DNA of 19,910 bases from positions 1-19,910 of the forward strand of contig JBBDRW010000154.1 of the NCBI GenBank assembly GCA_040905265.1. Reading direction: 5' to 3'. Of the stretch, positions 7,676-16,132 are shown one piece after another. The stretch comes from JBBDRW01 sp040905265 (GTDB taxonomy: Bacteria; Bacteroidota; Rhodothermia; Balneolales; Balneolaceae). The first letter of the stretch is position 1, and each line of letters opens with the position of its first letter. A program made the position numbers and the translations under genes. The notes under the pieces were generated by a model. That model was not told the DNA's origin. It saw only the letters and a list, made by a program, of their open reading frames with translations, and made no database searches.

Positions 7676-8614
7676 TCATCCGTGATCTGCTTCAAGAATC
7701 ATATGGCACTTCTCCCTGTCCTTTTCCAACTGATGTCTCAATTGATCAATACCACTGAATTTCTGTTCATCACGGACTCTTTTTATAAAACGGACCTGAA
7801 CTGTTTCACCATATATATCCTTGTTAAACTTAAAGATATGGACTTCCAGATTTAGATCCGTACCATAGAAGGTTGGCCGGATCCCGATGTTCATCATTCC
7901 ACCGAAAAACGTTCCGTCAACCCGTACCCGTACTGCATAGACACCGTTTTTCGGAATCGACTTATTCGGATGGCTGGGTTGAATATTCGCTGTAGGGAAT
8001 CCGATAGAGCTGCCCCGTTTCTCACCATGGACAACGGTACCATTTAAAAAATAGTTACGTTGAAGGAGTGTCGTTGCCAATTCCACATTCCCGTCGTTCT
8101 GCAGTGCATTGCGAATAGCTGTACTGCTGACAGTATGGTTATCAACCTCCTGCTTTGAGACGATATGTACCCTGAAACCGAGCTCTTTCGACAGATCCTG
8201 AATAGTCTGTATAGACCCCTGCCTGTCTTTTCCGAATTGATGGTCATACCCGATTACAAACTCCTGTACTCCTATTTTCTCCCAGATAATCTTTCTGACA
8301 AACTCATCAGATCCGAGAAGACTGAAGTCCCTGGTAAAAGGGATGACGATCATATCATCAATCCCAAGTTCCTGTAGCACCTCTGCCCTCTCCTCCAGTG
8401 TAGTCAGTAACCGTATTCCCCCTCTTCCAGGTGAGATAATGTCCCTTGGGTGGGGATCGAACGTAACAATCGCACTTCGCGTGTTTTGACTCTTCGCTTT
8501 CTGTAAGACAGTGTTCACCAGTACGCGGTGTCCGGCATGGACACCGTCAAACGTACCGACGGTAAGGATGGTGTCCGGATCTCTCCGGACGTCATTCAGT
8601 TCAACGATCGCCAT
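7676..8614 (-). CDS. ribF: Bifunctional riboflavin kinase/FAD synthetase
   Basis: Makes FMN from riboflavin and then FAD from FMN, using ATP for both steps. The 312-residue protein has the normal two-domain order. The N-terminal nucleotidyltransferase carries TVGTFDGVHAGH (about 18-29, the HxGH signature) and a second ISSTAIR-like motif (TVSSTAIRNAL, 161-171). The C-terminal riboflavin kinase starts around 185 and carries the PTAN motif at 207-210, followed by GVYAVRV and the conserved GIRPTF. Its start overlaps the truB stop by 14 bases, indicating translational coupling. The position between truB and rpsO is the same as in Bacillus. No FMN riboswitch was seen nearby. Confidence 0.97.
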   Translation of the reverse strand: MAIVELNDVRRDPDTILTVGTFDGVHAGHRVLVNTVLQKAKSQNTRSAIVTFDPHPRDIISPGRGGIRLLTTLEERAEVLQELGIDDMIVIPFTRDFSLLGSDEFVRKIIWEKIGVQEFVIGYDHQFGKDRQGSIQTIQDLSKELGFRVHIVSKQEVDNHTVSSTAIRNALQNDGNVELATTLLQRNYFLNGTVVHGEKRGSSIGFPTANIQPSHPNKSIPKNGVYAVRVRVDGTFFGGMMNIGIRPTFYGTDLNLEVHIFKFNKDIYGETVQVRFIKRVRDEQKFSGIDQLRHQLEKDREKCHMILEADHG

Positions 8615-9347
8615 GAGATTCTACCCAGCTGTTAAAGGTTTTCAATTCCCATGCACTCTCTACACCAAACAGACCGGTTTGAGTTCTTCTCAGATTGCTC
8701 AAATAGGCAAGTGTATTGCAAGCGAGTCCCAGATCGTAAGCAAGGGATCGAATATAGGTGCCTTTTCCACAGCGAATACGAAGTTCGATACGGGGAAGGT
8801 CGATATTCAAAACCGTAATTTCATGGATTTCAACAGGACGTTTTTCGGTCTCCATCTCGACCCCTTTTCGGGCCAGTTTATAAAGTCTTTTCCCCTCTTT
8901 TTTCAAAGCGGAATAGATTGGCGGGGCTTGCAGTATCACTCCGGTAAACTGTTCGTTCAATACCTCTTCAATCCTTGCCGGGTCAACATGATCCCACGGC
9001 GCGTCCCTGTCCGGATCAGTACCACGGTCGAAACTGGGAGTTGATGCTCCAAATGTGATTTCTGCTTCGTATATCTTTGGGAGCTCTTGTATCTGGCTGA
9101 CCGTTCTTGTTGCTTTGCCACAACAAAGAATCAACAGGCCGGTAGCAAGCGGATCAAGAGTTCCGGCGTGGCCGACCTTGCGAACGGGTATCCGATTTCG
9201 GACATACTTGACAGCATCGAAACTGGAGAAACCTTCCGGTTTATCAACCGGTATGATCAGCCCCTGCTGAAACTCCTCAACAGAAGGATAATGGTTAGAG
9301 TTGCGGTCTAGCAGAGGGAGGTCTGCTAATGGTATCGGTTTTGCCAT
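8601..9347 (-). CDS. truB: tRNA pseudouridine(55) synthase
   Basis: Converts U55 to pseudouridine in the T-loop of tRNAs. The 248-residue protein has the family's IIPVDKPEGFSSFDAV motif at about 31-45 and the catalytic loop GHAGTLDPLATGLL with the nucleophilic aspartate at residue 65, then the KIYEAEITFG and GTYIRSLAYDLG motifs. It is shorter than E. coli TruB (314) and seems to lack the C-terminal PUA domain, which is usual for Bacteroidota-type enzymes. It lies 83 bases after rbfA and overlaps ribF. Confidence 0.96.
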   Translation of the reverse strand: MAKPIPLADLPLLDRNSNHYPSVEEFQQGLIIPVDKPEGFSSFDAVKYVRNRIPVRKVGHAGTLDPLATGLLILCCGKATRTVSQIQELPKIYEAEITFGASTPSFDRGTDPDRDAPWDHVDPARIEEVLNEQFTGVILQAPPIYSALKKEGKRLYKLARKGVEMETEKRPVEIHEITVLNIDLPRIELRIRCGKGTYIRSLAYDLGLACNTLAYLSNLRRTQTGLFGVESAWELKTFNSWVESHGDR

Positions 9348-9430
9348 GGATCAATTGAATCATACCGGGCTCTGTCAAACTCTTCGTATCCCTGGTATAT
9401 ATCTATAAAGGGAAGGAGCGGCCCGTCGGT

Positions 9431-9796
9431 CTACTCATCCCCCCGAATTTCCCGGTTCTTATCAACCTTGTTAAAGAGTTTTTCAATCTTGTTCACATAT
9501 TCTGCGGAATCATCGACATAAAAGTGAAGTTCAGGGATGCGGCGAACCTGGTGCCGGATCCTGCCCGCAAGAGCATGTCGAATCTCACTGTTGTGGTCGT
9601 CAATATGTTGAAACAGGGATTCAGGATCACTTTTGGGAGAGAATGCACTGAGATAGACTTTTGCAATGGTAAGATCCGGAGACATGCGTACGTTAGTCAC
9701 AGTGATAAACGTTCCGGGCATCTGATAATCTCGCTGGAGAATCTCCCCCAGATCCTTCTGGATAACTGATGCCAGGCGTTCTGTCCGAATACTCAT
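9431..9796 (-). CDS. rbfA: Ribosome-binding factor A
   Basis: Small-subunit maturation factor that binds the 5' region of 16S rRNA in assembling 30S particles. At 121 residues it is of normal length and has one KH-type fold: N-terminal RTERLASVIQKDLGEILQRD, the FITVTNVRMSPDLTIAKVYLS strand region, and RRIPELHFYVDDSAEYVNKIEKLF near the C-terminus. It sits between infB (107 bases upstream) and truB, the usual place in this operon. Confidence 0.96.
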   Translation of the reverse strand: MSIRTERLASVIQKDLGEILQRDYQMPGTFITVTNVRMSPDLTIAKVYLSAFSPKSDPESLFQHIDDHNSEIRHALAGRIRHQVRRIPELHFYVDDSAEYVNKIEKLFNKVDKNREIRGDE

Positions 9797-9903
9797 GATA
9801 TACTCTGTTTGAATGCAATCCCGGAAAGGATATATGACACTGTTATCAGGATGATTTACCGCAGTGGCACTTGAATTGTAATAATAAACGGCTACAGTTC
9901 GGG

Positions 9904-12693
9904 CTAACCCGGACTGTCCTCAAGTTTCCTCTTCTCTTCTGTGATTTCGTAACACTCTATCTCGTCACTTACCTTGATGTCATTGTAACCGACAATACTG
10001 ATTCCACATTCATATCCGGATTGTACATCCTTCACATCCTCCTTAAACCGTTTCAGGGAGTCGATCTTTCCATCATAGATAACAACACCGTCCCTTATAA
10101 CCCGTACCGGAAGGTTGCGATTGATTTTGCCATCTGTAACATAACATCCGGCGATGGTTCCGATTTTGGATACTTTAAAGATTTCCCGTACCTGTGCAAC
10201 GCCGATCATCTGCTCTTTCAACTCTGGTGAAAGCAACCCTTCAAGCGCATCCCTCACCTCATCTACAGCGTCATAGATTACACTGAATAGCCGGACATCA
10301 ATACTTTCAGCTTCTGCCAGCTTTCGTGCATTGGCTGTAGGCCGTACCTGGAACCCGATAATGATACCTTCCGATGCAGAGGCAAGCAGGACATCGGATT
10401 CGGTAATGGCTCCGGAGCCTGTATGAATAATATTAACGGCTACTTCATCAGTACTCAGTTTCTGAAGAGCACCGGAAAGGGCCTCAATGGACCCATCGAC
10501 ATCGGCCTTGATAATGATATTGAGTTCCGAGACTTCTCCAAGTGCCAGTCTTCGGGAAAGGTCATCAAGTGTGAGATGCTTGGTTTTTCGGAGAGACTGC
10601 TCCCGCCTCAGTTTCTGCCTCTGGTTCGCAATATCTTTGGCGGTTTTTTCATCTGCCGGAACAATCAGTCGGTCTCCGGCCTGCGGAATATCATCAAAAC
10701 CCATCAACTGAATCGGTGTAGAGGGGCCCGCTTCAGTCAGGCGTTTTCCATGCTCATTCTCCATTGCACGAACCCTGCCGAAACAGGGGCCGGCTACAAA
10801 CGGGTCACCGATTTTCAGATTTCCATTCTGCACAAGAATATTGGCGATAATTCCCTTTCCTTTGTCAACCCGGGATTCAAGAACGACTCCAGTTGCACGC
10901 CGGTCAGGATTGGCTTTCAACTCCATCAGTTCTGCTTCAATCAGTACCTTTTCAAGGAGCTCTTCAATACCCTGGCCAGTCATTGCAGATACCTCTGCCG
11001 CCTGGTTTTCGCCACCCCACTCTTCGACCATTACTCCGTGTTCAGAGAGTTGCTGTTTGATTTTCTCAGGGTTTGCTTCCGGTTTGTCAATCTTGTTAAT
11101 CGCGATTACAATAGAAACTCCGGCAGCCTTGGCGTGATTAATAGCTTCGATCGTCTGGGGCATGACGGAATCATCAGCAGCTACGACAAGAATCACAATA
11201 TCTGTAGCCTGGGCACCCCGGCTTCGCATGGCGGTAAAGGCTTCGTGGCCCGGTGTATCGAGAAACGTAATTTTTCTCCCGTCGTCAGTTGTAACAGCGT
11301 ATGCACCCACATGCTGCGTTATACCGCCTGCCTCTCCTGCCGCCACCTTGGTCTTTCGGATGTAGTCCAGGAGTGAGGTTTTACCGTGATCGACATGGCC
11401 CATGACAGTAATAATCGGGGCTCTCGGCTCAAGATCTTCCGGATCATCTTCCTCCTCTTCAATCTCATCGATCATCTCTTCGGCATCGACAAACTCAACA
11501 TCCCGGCCAAACTCTTCTGCTACAAGTTCAATAGTGGATGCATCCAGTCTCTGGTTGATGGAGACCATCATACCGATGCTCATGCAGGTTGTGATCACAT
11601 CATTCGGTTTCACATCCAGAAGCTCAGCGAGGTCACTCACTGTAATAAATTCCGTTACCTCCAGTACCTCCTCCTCGAGGCCTTCCATCTCCTCTTGCAG
11701 CTGTCGTTCCTCTTCTCTCTCCTCTCTTCGCTGTCTTCGCCGCTTCTGACGTTTGCTCCCGACTGTTCCGGACGATTGCATCTGCTGCATCGTCTCTTTC
11801 ATCTTCTTCTCTACATCCTCTTCGTCAATTTTTGACTTTTTCCCTTTCTTCCGGCTGCTCTTCTTTTTGCCCTTGTCTGAAGAACTCTCCTTGCCCGATT
11901 TTTCTGCAGCAGCAGCCTCCTCTTCCGGTGTGCGGTCTTTTTTCCGCTTCCGTTTTTTCATTTTCTTCTTTGAAGACTTTGTGACGCTAACCTTGCCGAT
12001 CACCTTGGTCCCCTTCAGTTTACCAGCCCTTCCCCGAATAATTGACTCTTCATCAGATTCGGACTCGTCATCACTCTCTCCTTCGTCACTGTCAGGTTCA
12101 TCCTCTACGGAGTCCGGCTCATCAGTATCATCACTCTCTTCTTCATCACTCTCATCTTCCTCATCAGCGACTGGTTCAGGGTCTTCAGGACTCTCTTCCT
12201 CGTCTTCACCGGCCGTCACTTTCTCCTCCTCAGGTTCGGCAGCCTCCTCTTCTTCCACAGGCTCTTCAGGTGCAGATTCTGCCTCCTCTTCTACCTCTTC
12301 TTCAGCCGGAAGCTCTTCAAGCGGCTCGAGATCCTCTCCGTCATCTGATTCGGTGGATTCCTTTTTGACGGGCTTCTCTTCATCTTCATCCAGAGGTTCA
12401 AGATCATCGATCGGTTCCAGAAAACTGTCAATGGAGACTGTTTCATTCCGGTTGGCTTTGATATCACTACGACGCGATTCATACTCTTCACGGACTTTTT
12501 CGTGCTCCTGGCTCTTCGCCTTATCCTGGCCATAGACATCTTCCAGAGCCTGATACATGTCCGATGTTACTTTTGAGTTCGGCTTGTTTGCCAACTCAAA
12601 ACCCTGATCGGCCAATGTATCCACAATCGATTTTGTAGATACATTAAACTCTGAAGCGACTTTGAAAAGTTTCTTTGGTTTATTGTCCGTCAT
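9904..12693 (-). CDS. infB: Translation initiation factor IF-2 with long acidic/basic linker
   Basis: GTPase that places initiator fMet-tRNA on the 30S subunit and promotes subunit joining. The 929-residue product opens with an IF2N domain (about 4-52). A strongly acidic low-complexity stretch follows at about 92-217 (Glu/Asp with Ser and Pro), then a Lys/Arg-rich stretch at about 225-335 and a second IF2N-like domain at about 345-402. The G domain carries GHVDHGKT (432-439), DTPGHE (479-484) and NKID (533-536), with SAM further on; domains II, III and the C-terminal fMet-tRNA-binding domain follow. A small imperfect hairpin (9896-9915) spans its stop codon. It lies 142 bases after nusA; ylxR and ylxQ homologues are not present between them. 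Confidence 0.98.
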   Translation of the reverse strand: MTDNKPKKLFKVASEFNVSTKSIVDTLADQGFELANKPNSKVTSDMYQALEDVYGQDKAKSQEHEKVREEYESRRSDIKANRNETVSIDSFLEPIDDLEPLDEDEEKPVKKESTESDDGEDLEPLEELPAEEEVEEEAESAPEEPVEEEEAAEPEEEKVTAGEDEEESPEDPEPVADEEDESDEEESDDTDEPDSVEDEPDSDEGESDDESESDEESIIRGRAGKLKGTKVIGKVSVTKSSKKKMKKRKRKKDRTPEEEAAAAEKSGKESSSDKGKKKSSRKKGKKSKIDEEDVEKKMKETMQQMQSSGTVGSKRQKRRRQRREEREEERQLQEEMEGLEEEVLEVTEFITVSDLAELLDVKPNDVITTCMSIGMMVSINQRLDASTIELVAEEFGRDVEFVDAEEMIDEIEEEEDDPEDLEPRAPIITVMGHVDHGKTSLLDYIRKTKVAAGEAGGITQHVGAYAVTTDDGRKITFLDTPGHEAFTAMRSRGAQATDIVILVVAADDSVMPQTIEAINHAKAAGVSIVIAINKIDKPEANPEKIKQQLSEHGVMVEEWGGENQAAEVSAMTGQGIEELLEKVLIEAELMELKANPDRRATGVVLESRVDKGKGIIANILVQNGNLKIGDPFVAGPCFGRVRAMENEHGKRLTEAGPSTPIQLMGFDDIPQAGDRLIVPADEKTAKDIANQRQKLRREQSLRKTKHLTLDDLSRRLALGEVSELNIIIKADVDGSIEALSGALQKLSTDEVAVNIIHTGSGAITESDVLLASASEGIIIGFQVRPTANARKLAEAESIDVRLFSVIYDAVDEVRDALEGLLSPELKEQMIGVAQVREIFKVSKIGTIAGCYVTDGKINRNLPVRVIRDGVVIYDGKIDSLKRFKEDVKDVQSGYECGISIVGYNDIKVSDEIECYEITEEKRKLEDSPG

Positions 12694-12835
12694 ACGGGTA
12701 GTTACGTCAGTAGTATAATTAGCAAATGGTGAAACAAATGGCTTGAATCAAACCGGAAATACTGTGCACAGAATTCAATATTGAAGATTCTTCAAACTCT
12801 TCAGAAGATGATCTGATAGACTGTATAATGTACAA

Positions 12836-14092
12836 TCAATCCTCTTCGTCCTCAAATTCATATGCGATTACATCGATAATCTTTTCAGCAGTTTCACGAT
12901 CAATTTTTCCTTCCGTCCGTCGTACAATCTCATCTTCATCCAGAGCCAGGACGGCACGTGCTGTATCACAACCGATGTCATGAAGCATTGTAATGGTCTC
13001 TTCACCGAAATCTACAGTAAATTCACTCAGGTCGATATCGTCTTCCTCTTCAACCTCACGGTAGACATCAATTTCACACTCCGTCAGTTTAGAGGCGAGC
13101 CGAATATTCACACCGCCTTTACCGATTGCCTTGGAGACTTCATTGGCCGGTACCAGTACATTTGCATGTTTCCCGTCTTCAGTCAGTTCAACTTTCAGAA
13201 CCTCTGCCGGCTGAAGTGCCCGTTTGATAAATTCGATCTTGTCAGGGGTATAATTTATCACATCAATATTCTCATTTTGCAACTCCCTGACGATGGCATG
13301 AATCCGAATTCCCTTCATACCCACACAAGCTCCAACCGGATCAACCCGTTCATCATGAGAGAGCACAGCGACCTTGGATCGGTCTCCAGGTTCACGAGCT
13401 ATTTTAACCAGCTCAATGATGCCATCGAAGACTTCCGGTATCTCATTTTCAAACAGGCGTTCCAGAAAAAGCGGGGATGTACGGCTGATAATAACCGACG
13501 GGTTCCCGTTATACCGTTTCACTTCAGATACAACGGCACGGATGGTATCCCCTTTCCGATACCTGTCCTTGTATATCTGTTCATTCTTCGGCATGACCAG
13601 CTCCACACCGTTGTGGTTTACCAGGATATCACGGTTTCGAACCTGATAAACATCACCCAGTACAATCTCTCCGACACGGTCTGAATACTCATCAAATATG
13701 TTATCCTTTTCGATCTCTCTGATTCTCTGTGCGAGCTGCTGACGGGCCATGGTAACTGCCCTTCTGCCAAAATCGGTGATGGAGATCTCCTGGGCAAACT
13801 CATCGTACAGTTCCAGGTCAGGATCCTGTTTCTGCGCCTCTTCAAGAGAGATTTCGCTAACCAGGTCAGTCAGTTCATCGGCAGGAACAACTTCCCGGAT
13901 ATGAAGAATCTGAATTTCACCCCTGTCCGGGTTCAGGATGACGTCGAATGCTTCGTCCGATTCATACTTTTTGGTAATCATGGTTCGGAAGACATCTTCC
14001 AGAATTGTAAGTAACAGATCCTTCTCGATCCCTTTATCCTTGGCAATTTCAGCAAAGGATTGAATAATCAATTTTGAAACGTCGTCTTGCAT
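12836..14092 (-). CDS. nusA: Transcription termination/antitermination factor NusA
   Basis: RNA polymerase-binding elongation factor acting in pausing, termination and rRNA antitermination. The 418 residues show the N-terminal polymerase-binding domain (1-130), an S1 domain (about 139-206), KH1 (GACVGMKG, 254-261) and KH2 (AIGKGG, 322-327). A C-terminal helix-hairpin-helix-like segment (about 365-412) and an acidic tail follow. It is longer than Bacillus NusA (about 370) because of this single C-terminal domain but lacks the two full acidic repeats of E. coli NusA. The start ATG has AGGA about eight bases upstream. It lies 28 bases after rimP. Confidence 0.97.
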   Translation of the reverse strand: MQDDVSKLIIQSFAEIAKDKGIEKDLLLTILEDVFRTMITKKYESDEAFDVILNPDRGEIQILHIREVVPADELTDLVSEISLEEAQKQDPDLELYDEFAQEISITDFGRRAVTMARQQLAQRIREIEKDNIFDEYSDRVGEIVLGDVYQVRNRDILVNHNGVELVMPKNEQIYKDRYRKGDTIRAVVSEVKRYNGNPSVIISRTSPLFLERLFENEIPEVFDGIIELVKIAREPGDRSKVAVLSHDERVDPVGACVGMKGIRIHAIVRELQNENIDVINYTPDKIEFIKRALQPAEVLKVELTEDGKHANVLVPANEVSKAIGKGGVNIRLASKLTECEIDVYREVEEEDDIDLSEFTVDFGEETITMLHDIGCDTARAVLALDEDEIVRRTEGKIDRETAEKIIDVIAYEFEDEED

Positions 14093-14120
14093 CAGAGAAT
14101 CCTGTTTTAAATAGATTTTG

Positions 14121-14585
14121 TTACCGGCTGAACACAGGAATGATTTTCGCCTCTACGATCTCAGAATATGAGATGAGAGTATCCTGGCCTTGATCCGAGG
14201 TTACCGTTACGCCTTCATCATCAGCCTCTTTTAAAACACCTTCCAGTTTTTGATAACCGTCCGGGTTCTTATACTTGACACGTATGGTACGTCCACGATT
14301 TTTCACATACTGTCTGTGATCACTCAGAGGCCGGCTAAGCCCTGGTGATGAAATATTCAGCCGATAACCTCCCTGCATCACTTCATGTGCATCCAATACA
14401 AAGCTTAGTTCCCGGCTGATGCGTGTACAGGATTCAACCTGAACATCACCCTCCTCTGAATCGACATAAAGCCAGATGACAGGGTCTCTGTTACCTTTAA
14501 TCTCGGCATCAACAATATAGAGATTTTCCTGCCTCACAGCTGGTTTTGCAAGTTCACAAATTGTCACTAACTGCTCGTCGTTCAT
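14121..14585 (-). CDS. rimP: Ribosome maturation factor RimP
   Basis: Needed for efficient 30S subunit maturation. The 154-residue product matches the family in length. It has an N-terminal alpha/beta domain with the conserved region VDSEEGDVQVESCTRISREL and the strand ending YRLNISSPGLSRPL, and a C-terminal Sm-like domain (TIRVKYKNP...LEGVLKEADDEGVTV). First gene of the nusA-infB cluster. A terminator-like hairpin lies 23-56 bases ahead of the start codon, so expression of the whole cluster could be attenuated there. Confidence 0.94.
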   Translation of the reverse strand: MNDEQLVTICELAKPAVRQENLYIVDAEIKGNRDPVIWLYVDSEEGDVQVESCTRISRELSFVLDAHEVMQGGYRLNISSPGLSRPLSDHRQYVKNRGRTIRVKYKNPDGYQKLEGVLKEADDEGVTVTSDQGQDTLISYSEIVEAKIIPVFSR

Positions 14586-14607
14586 CTGGTTGCCCTGCTT
14601 CTGTAAT

Positions 14608-14641
14608 AAAAAAAGTGAGAACCTCTCCGGCGCTCACTTTT
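14608..14641 (-). terminator. Terminator-like hairpin in the rimP leader (possible attenuator)
   Basis: Perfect nine-base stem (AAAAGTGAG/CTCACTTTT) with a 13-base loop, followed on the minus strand by seven T. It ends 22 bases before the rimP ATG and no minus-strand gene lies closely upstream (the next is coaE, ending about 880 bases earlier, with a plus-strand gene between). It would therefore act in the leader of the rimP operon rather than at the end of another gene. The opposite strand has only four T, so it is oriented towards rimP. Confidence 0.8.
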
Positions 14642-14707
14642 ACAGACCTGAAAAATAGTTGTAATACCTGACAATAACAACATGGGAAGATCTGTCAAAA
14701 GAGTCTG

Positions 14708-14875
14708 CTAGGAGTTTGTCGGACTTACGGGATCGTAGCGAGGCGAGTGCAAAATCGAGGTCATTTTTTCGAGGTTTTGAGACGCATAGTGGTGCTATGG
14801 AACGAAAAACCTCGAAAAAAGGGACCGATTTGGCGCCGCCGCAGTAGATTCAACGTAAGTCCGACAGACTCCTAG
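14708..14875. repeat. 168-bp nested palindromic repeat, full-length copy
   Basis: The ends are 22-base inverted arms (14708-14729 and 14854-14875) with a single mismatch, beginning CTAGGAGT and including TGTCGGACTTACG. Inside are imperfectly complementary stretches, then a second perfect stem (TTTTTTCGAGGTTTT at 14764-14778 with its complement at about 14806-14820), and a central CATAG/CTATG hairpin (14785-14799). It codes for nothing and has no obvious target-site duplication. Shortened relatives lie at 17351-17409 and 18008-18042. It behaves like a non-autonomous MITE- or REP-type element; family name unknown to me. Confidence 0.85.
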
Positions 14876-14903
14876 GCAAAGGAGTAATAGATCTTTTATA
14901 TTG

Positions 14904-14931
14904 ATCCAAATCCGGCAGATCGGAATTGGAT
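14904..14931. repeat. Hairpin upstream of the DUF192 gene
   Basis: ATCCAA and TCCG pair with CGGA and TTGGAT around a six-base loop, with one A/A mismatch. No T-run on either strand. It lies 43 bases before the DUF192 start and could form in its leader RNA. The rest of the rimP-DUF192 spacer, apart from the leader hairpin and the palindromic repeat, shows nothing else I can support. Confidence 0.35.
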
Positions 14932-14973
14932 GCCTTCTGGGAACCCTGAAACAACGAATGAAATTTGTTGACC

Positions 14974-15477
14974 ATGATCGTATCGACCCTCAGATTCACA
15001 TTATATGGAGCTGGCCTGCTTCTCATATTGTTGTCCGGTTGTAGTGAACGCGATTCGGAAGTCAGAGAGGAACTTTCCGGACGAACACTTGACTATCCGG
15101 CTGAAGTATCTTTTCTGTCCGGAAACGACCAGATCCGAACCACAATCAGAGCAGCAGTTGCAGACGATACCGTCTCCAGATCGGAAGGATTAATGGGAGT
15201 ATCTGACCTGCCCTGGGATAGAGGAATGATCTTTATCTTTGAAAATGAACAACCCAGAAGCTTCTGGATGGCAAATACACCCCTGTCACTTGATCTCTTC
15301 TTTATCAACAGCGGCATGGAGATCGTACGAATCCACCGCAACACACAACCCTACTCAGATCGCTCTATCACATCAGAGCTGCCAGCACAATATGTTGTCG
15401 AGACCAGGGCCGGTTTTGCACTTCGACATGATATTACAGAAGGGATGAGAATTGATTACCGGGTTGAGAGGGAGTAG
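14974..15477 (+). CDS. DUF192 family lipoprotein
   Basis: The only plus-strand gene. A 167-residue product begins with a hydrophobic signal sequence and a lipobox (LLSGC, cysteine about residue 23), so it is predicted to be lipid-anchored outside the cytoplasmic membrane. The rest is one DUF192 domain: SEGLMGVSDLPWDRGMIFIF, FWMANTPLSLDLFFI, then YVVETRAGFALRHDITEGMRIDY. The molecular function of this family is not established to my knowledge. The ATG at 14974 is preferred over an upstream TTG at 14965 because it gives a normal signal peptide; no strong Shine-Dalgarno is visible. It converges on coaE 40 bases away. Confidence 0.92.
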   Translation: MIVSTLRFTLYGAGLLLILLSGCSERDSEVREELSGRTLDYPAEVSFLSGNDQIRTTIRAAVADDTVSRSEGLMGVSDLPWDRGMIFIFENEQPRSFWMANTPLSLDLFFINSGMEIVRIHRNTQPYSDRSITSELPAQYVVETRAGFALRHDITEGMRIDYRVERE

Positions 15478-15517
15478 CCGGAATCAGCCTGCCAGGTTAC
15501 AACGATTACCCTTCGCC

Positions 15518-16132
15518 CTAAGCCTTCCGGGAGGGTTCTCTATGATGAATAATGGTTCTGTAAAGCTCTTCCGCTTTCCGGATTAACTCATTTTTAGTAG
15601 AGTTGTTTTCAATGATATAATCACACAGCGGCTGCAGGTCTTCGTCAGAAGACTGCGCCCCCATTCTCGCTTCAACATCAGCCTCAGACATTGAGTCTCT
15701 CTCAGCTACCCACATCATTCTCCGGCTTTTTTCGGCACGCACCAGAACAACATAGTCAAGATAGCCGGGACGCCCGTTGTTGAGAAGAATTGCGGCCTCC
15801 TGCACAAACATCGGGTGTCCTTCAGACTCCGCTACTTCAATCAGGGATTGAATTTCTCGCTTCAAAACGGGGTGTACAAGCCGGTTCAATTCCTCCACTC
15901 TCCCCTCCCGGAATGCCGCCCTGGCAAGGTAATGTCTGTTCAAAGATCCATCCTGTTTATAAGCCTTCGTCCCAAAATGGAAGCGAATCTCCTCTCGCAA
16001 ACGGCTGTCCTGAACCATCAACTCTTTGGCCAGTTGGTCTGAATTCACTACATATGCTCCCAGATCTCTCCAGCACTTACATATGGTACTCTTTCCACTA
16101 CCTATCCCTCCGGTAATTCCCGTTCGGATCAT
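15518..16132 (-). CDS. coaE: Dephospho-CoA kinase
   Basis: Catalyses the last step of coenzyme A synthesis, ATP-dependent phosphorylation of the 3'-hydroxyl of dephospho-CoA. The 204-residue protein is of normal length and carries the P-loop GGIGSGKST at 8-16, the following VVNSDQLAKEL segment (substrate-binding aspartate), the FREGRVEELNRLVHPVL lid region and the VQEAAILLNNG motif (usually E-x-P-L-L in relatives; the proline position here is alanine). Its start overlaps the prfB stop as ATGA, so it is translationally coupled to prfB. Confidence 0.96.
   Translation of the reverse strand: MIRTGITGGIGSGKSTICKCWRDLGAYVVNSDQLAKELMVQDSRLREEIRFHFGTKAYKQDGSLNRHYLARAAFREGRVEELNRLVHPVLKREIQSLIEVAESEGHPMFVQEAAILLNNGRPGYLDYVVLVRAEKSRRMMWVAERDSMSEADVEARMGAQSSDEDLQPLCDYIIENNSTKNELIRKAEELYRTIIHHREPSRKA

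Noticed and set aside
9896..9915. Small hairpin across the infB stop codon as a terminator
   Set aside because: The stem has a mismatch and no T-run follows, and rbfA downstream is expected in the same transcript.
10423..11376. 317-codon plus-strand open frame within infB
   Set aside because: Lies entirely opposite the conserved GTPase domain of IF-2, has no ribosome binding site and encodes a cysteine/phenylalanine-rich product without recognisable motifs.
11753..12535. Long plus-strand open frame rich in serine opposite the infB linker
   Set aside because: It is the mirror of the Glu/Asp-rich codons (GAA/GAG/GAC) of IF-2, which read as Ser/Phe/Leu on the other strand. No start signal or family resemblance.
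12980..13684. 234-codon plus-strand open frame inside nusA
   Set aside because: Antisense to the S1/KH domains of NusA, with no independent evidence of coding.
14708..14875. Palindrome considered as a simple bidirectional terminator or as a CRISPR-like repeat
   Set aside because: Too long and nested for a plain terminator, no regular spacers or direct repeats, and shortened relatives occur elsewhere.
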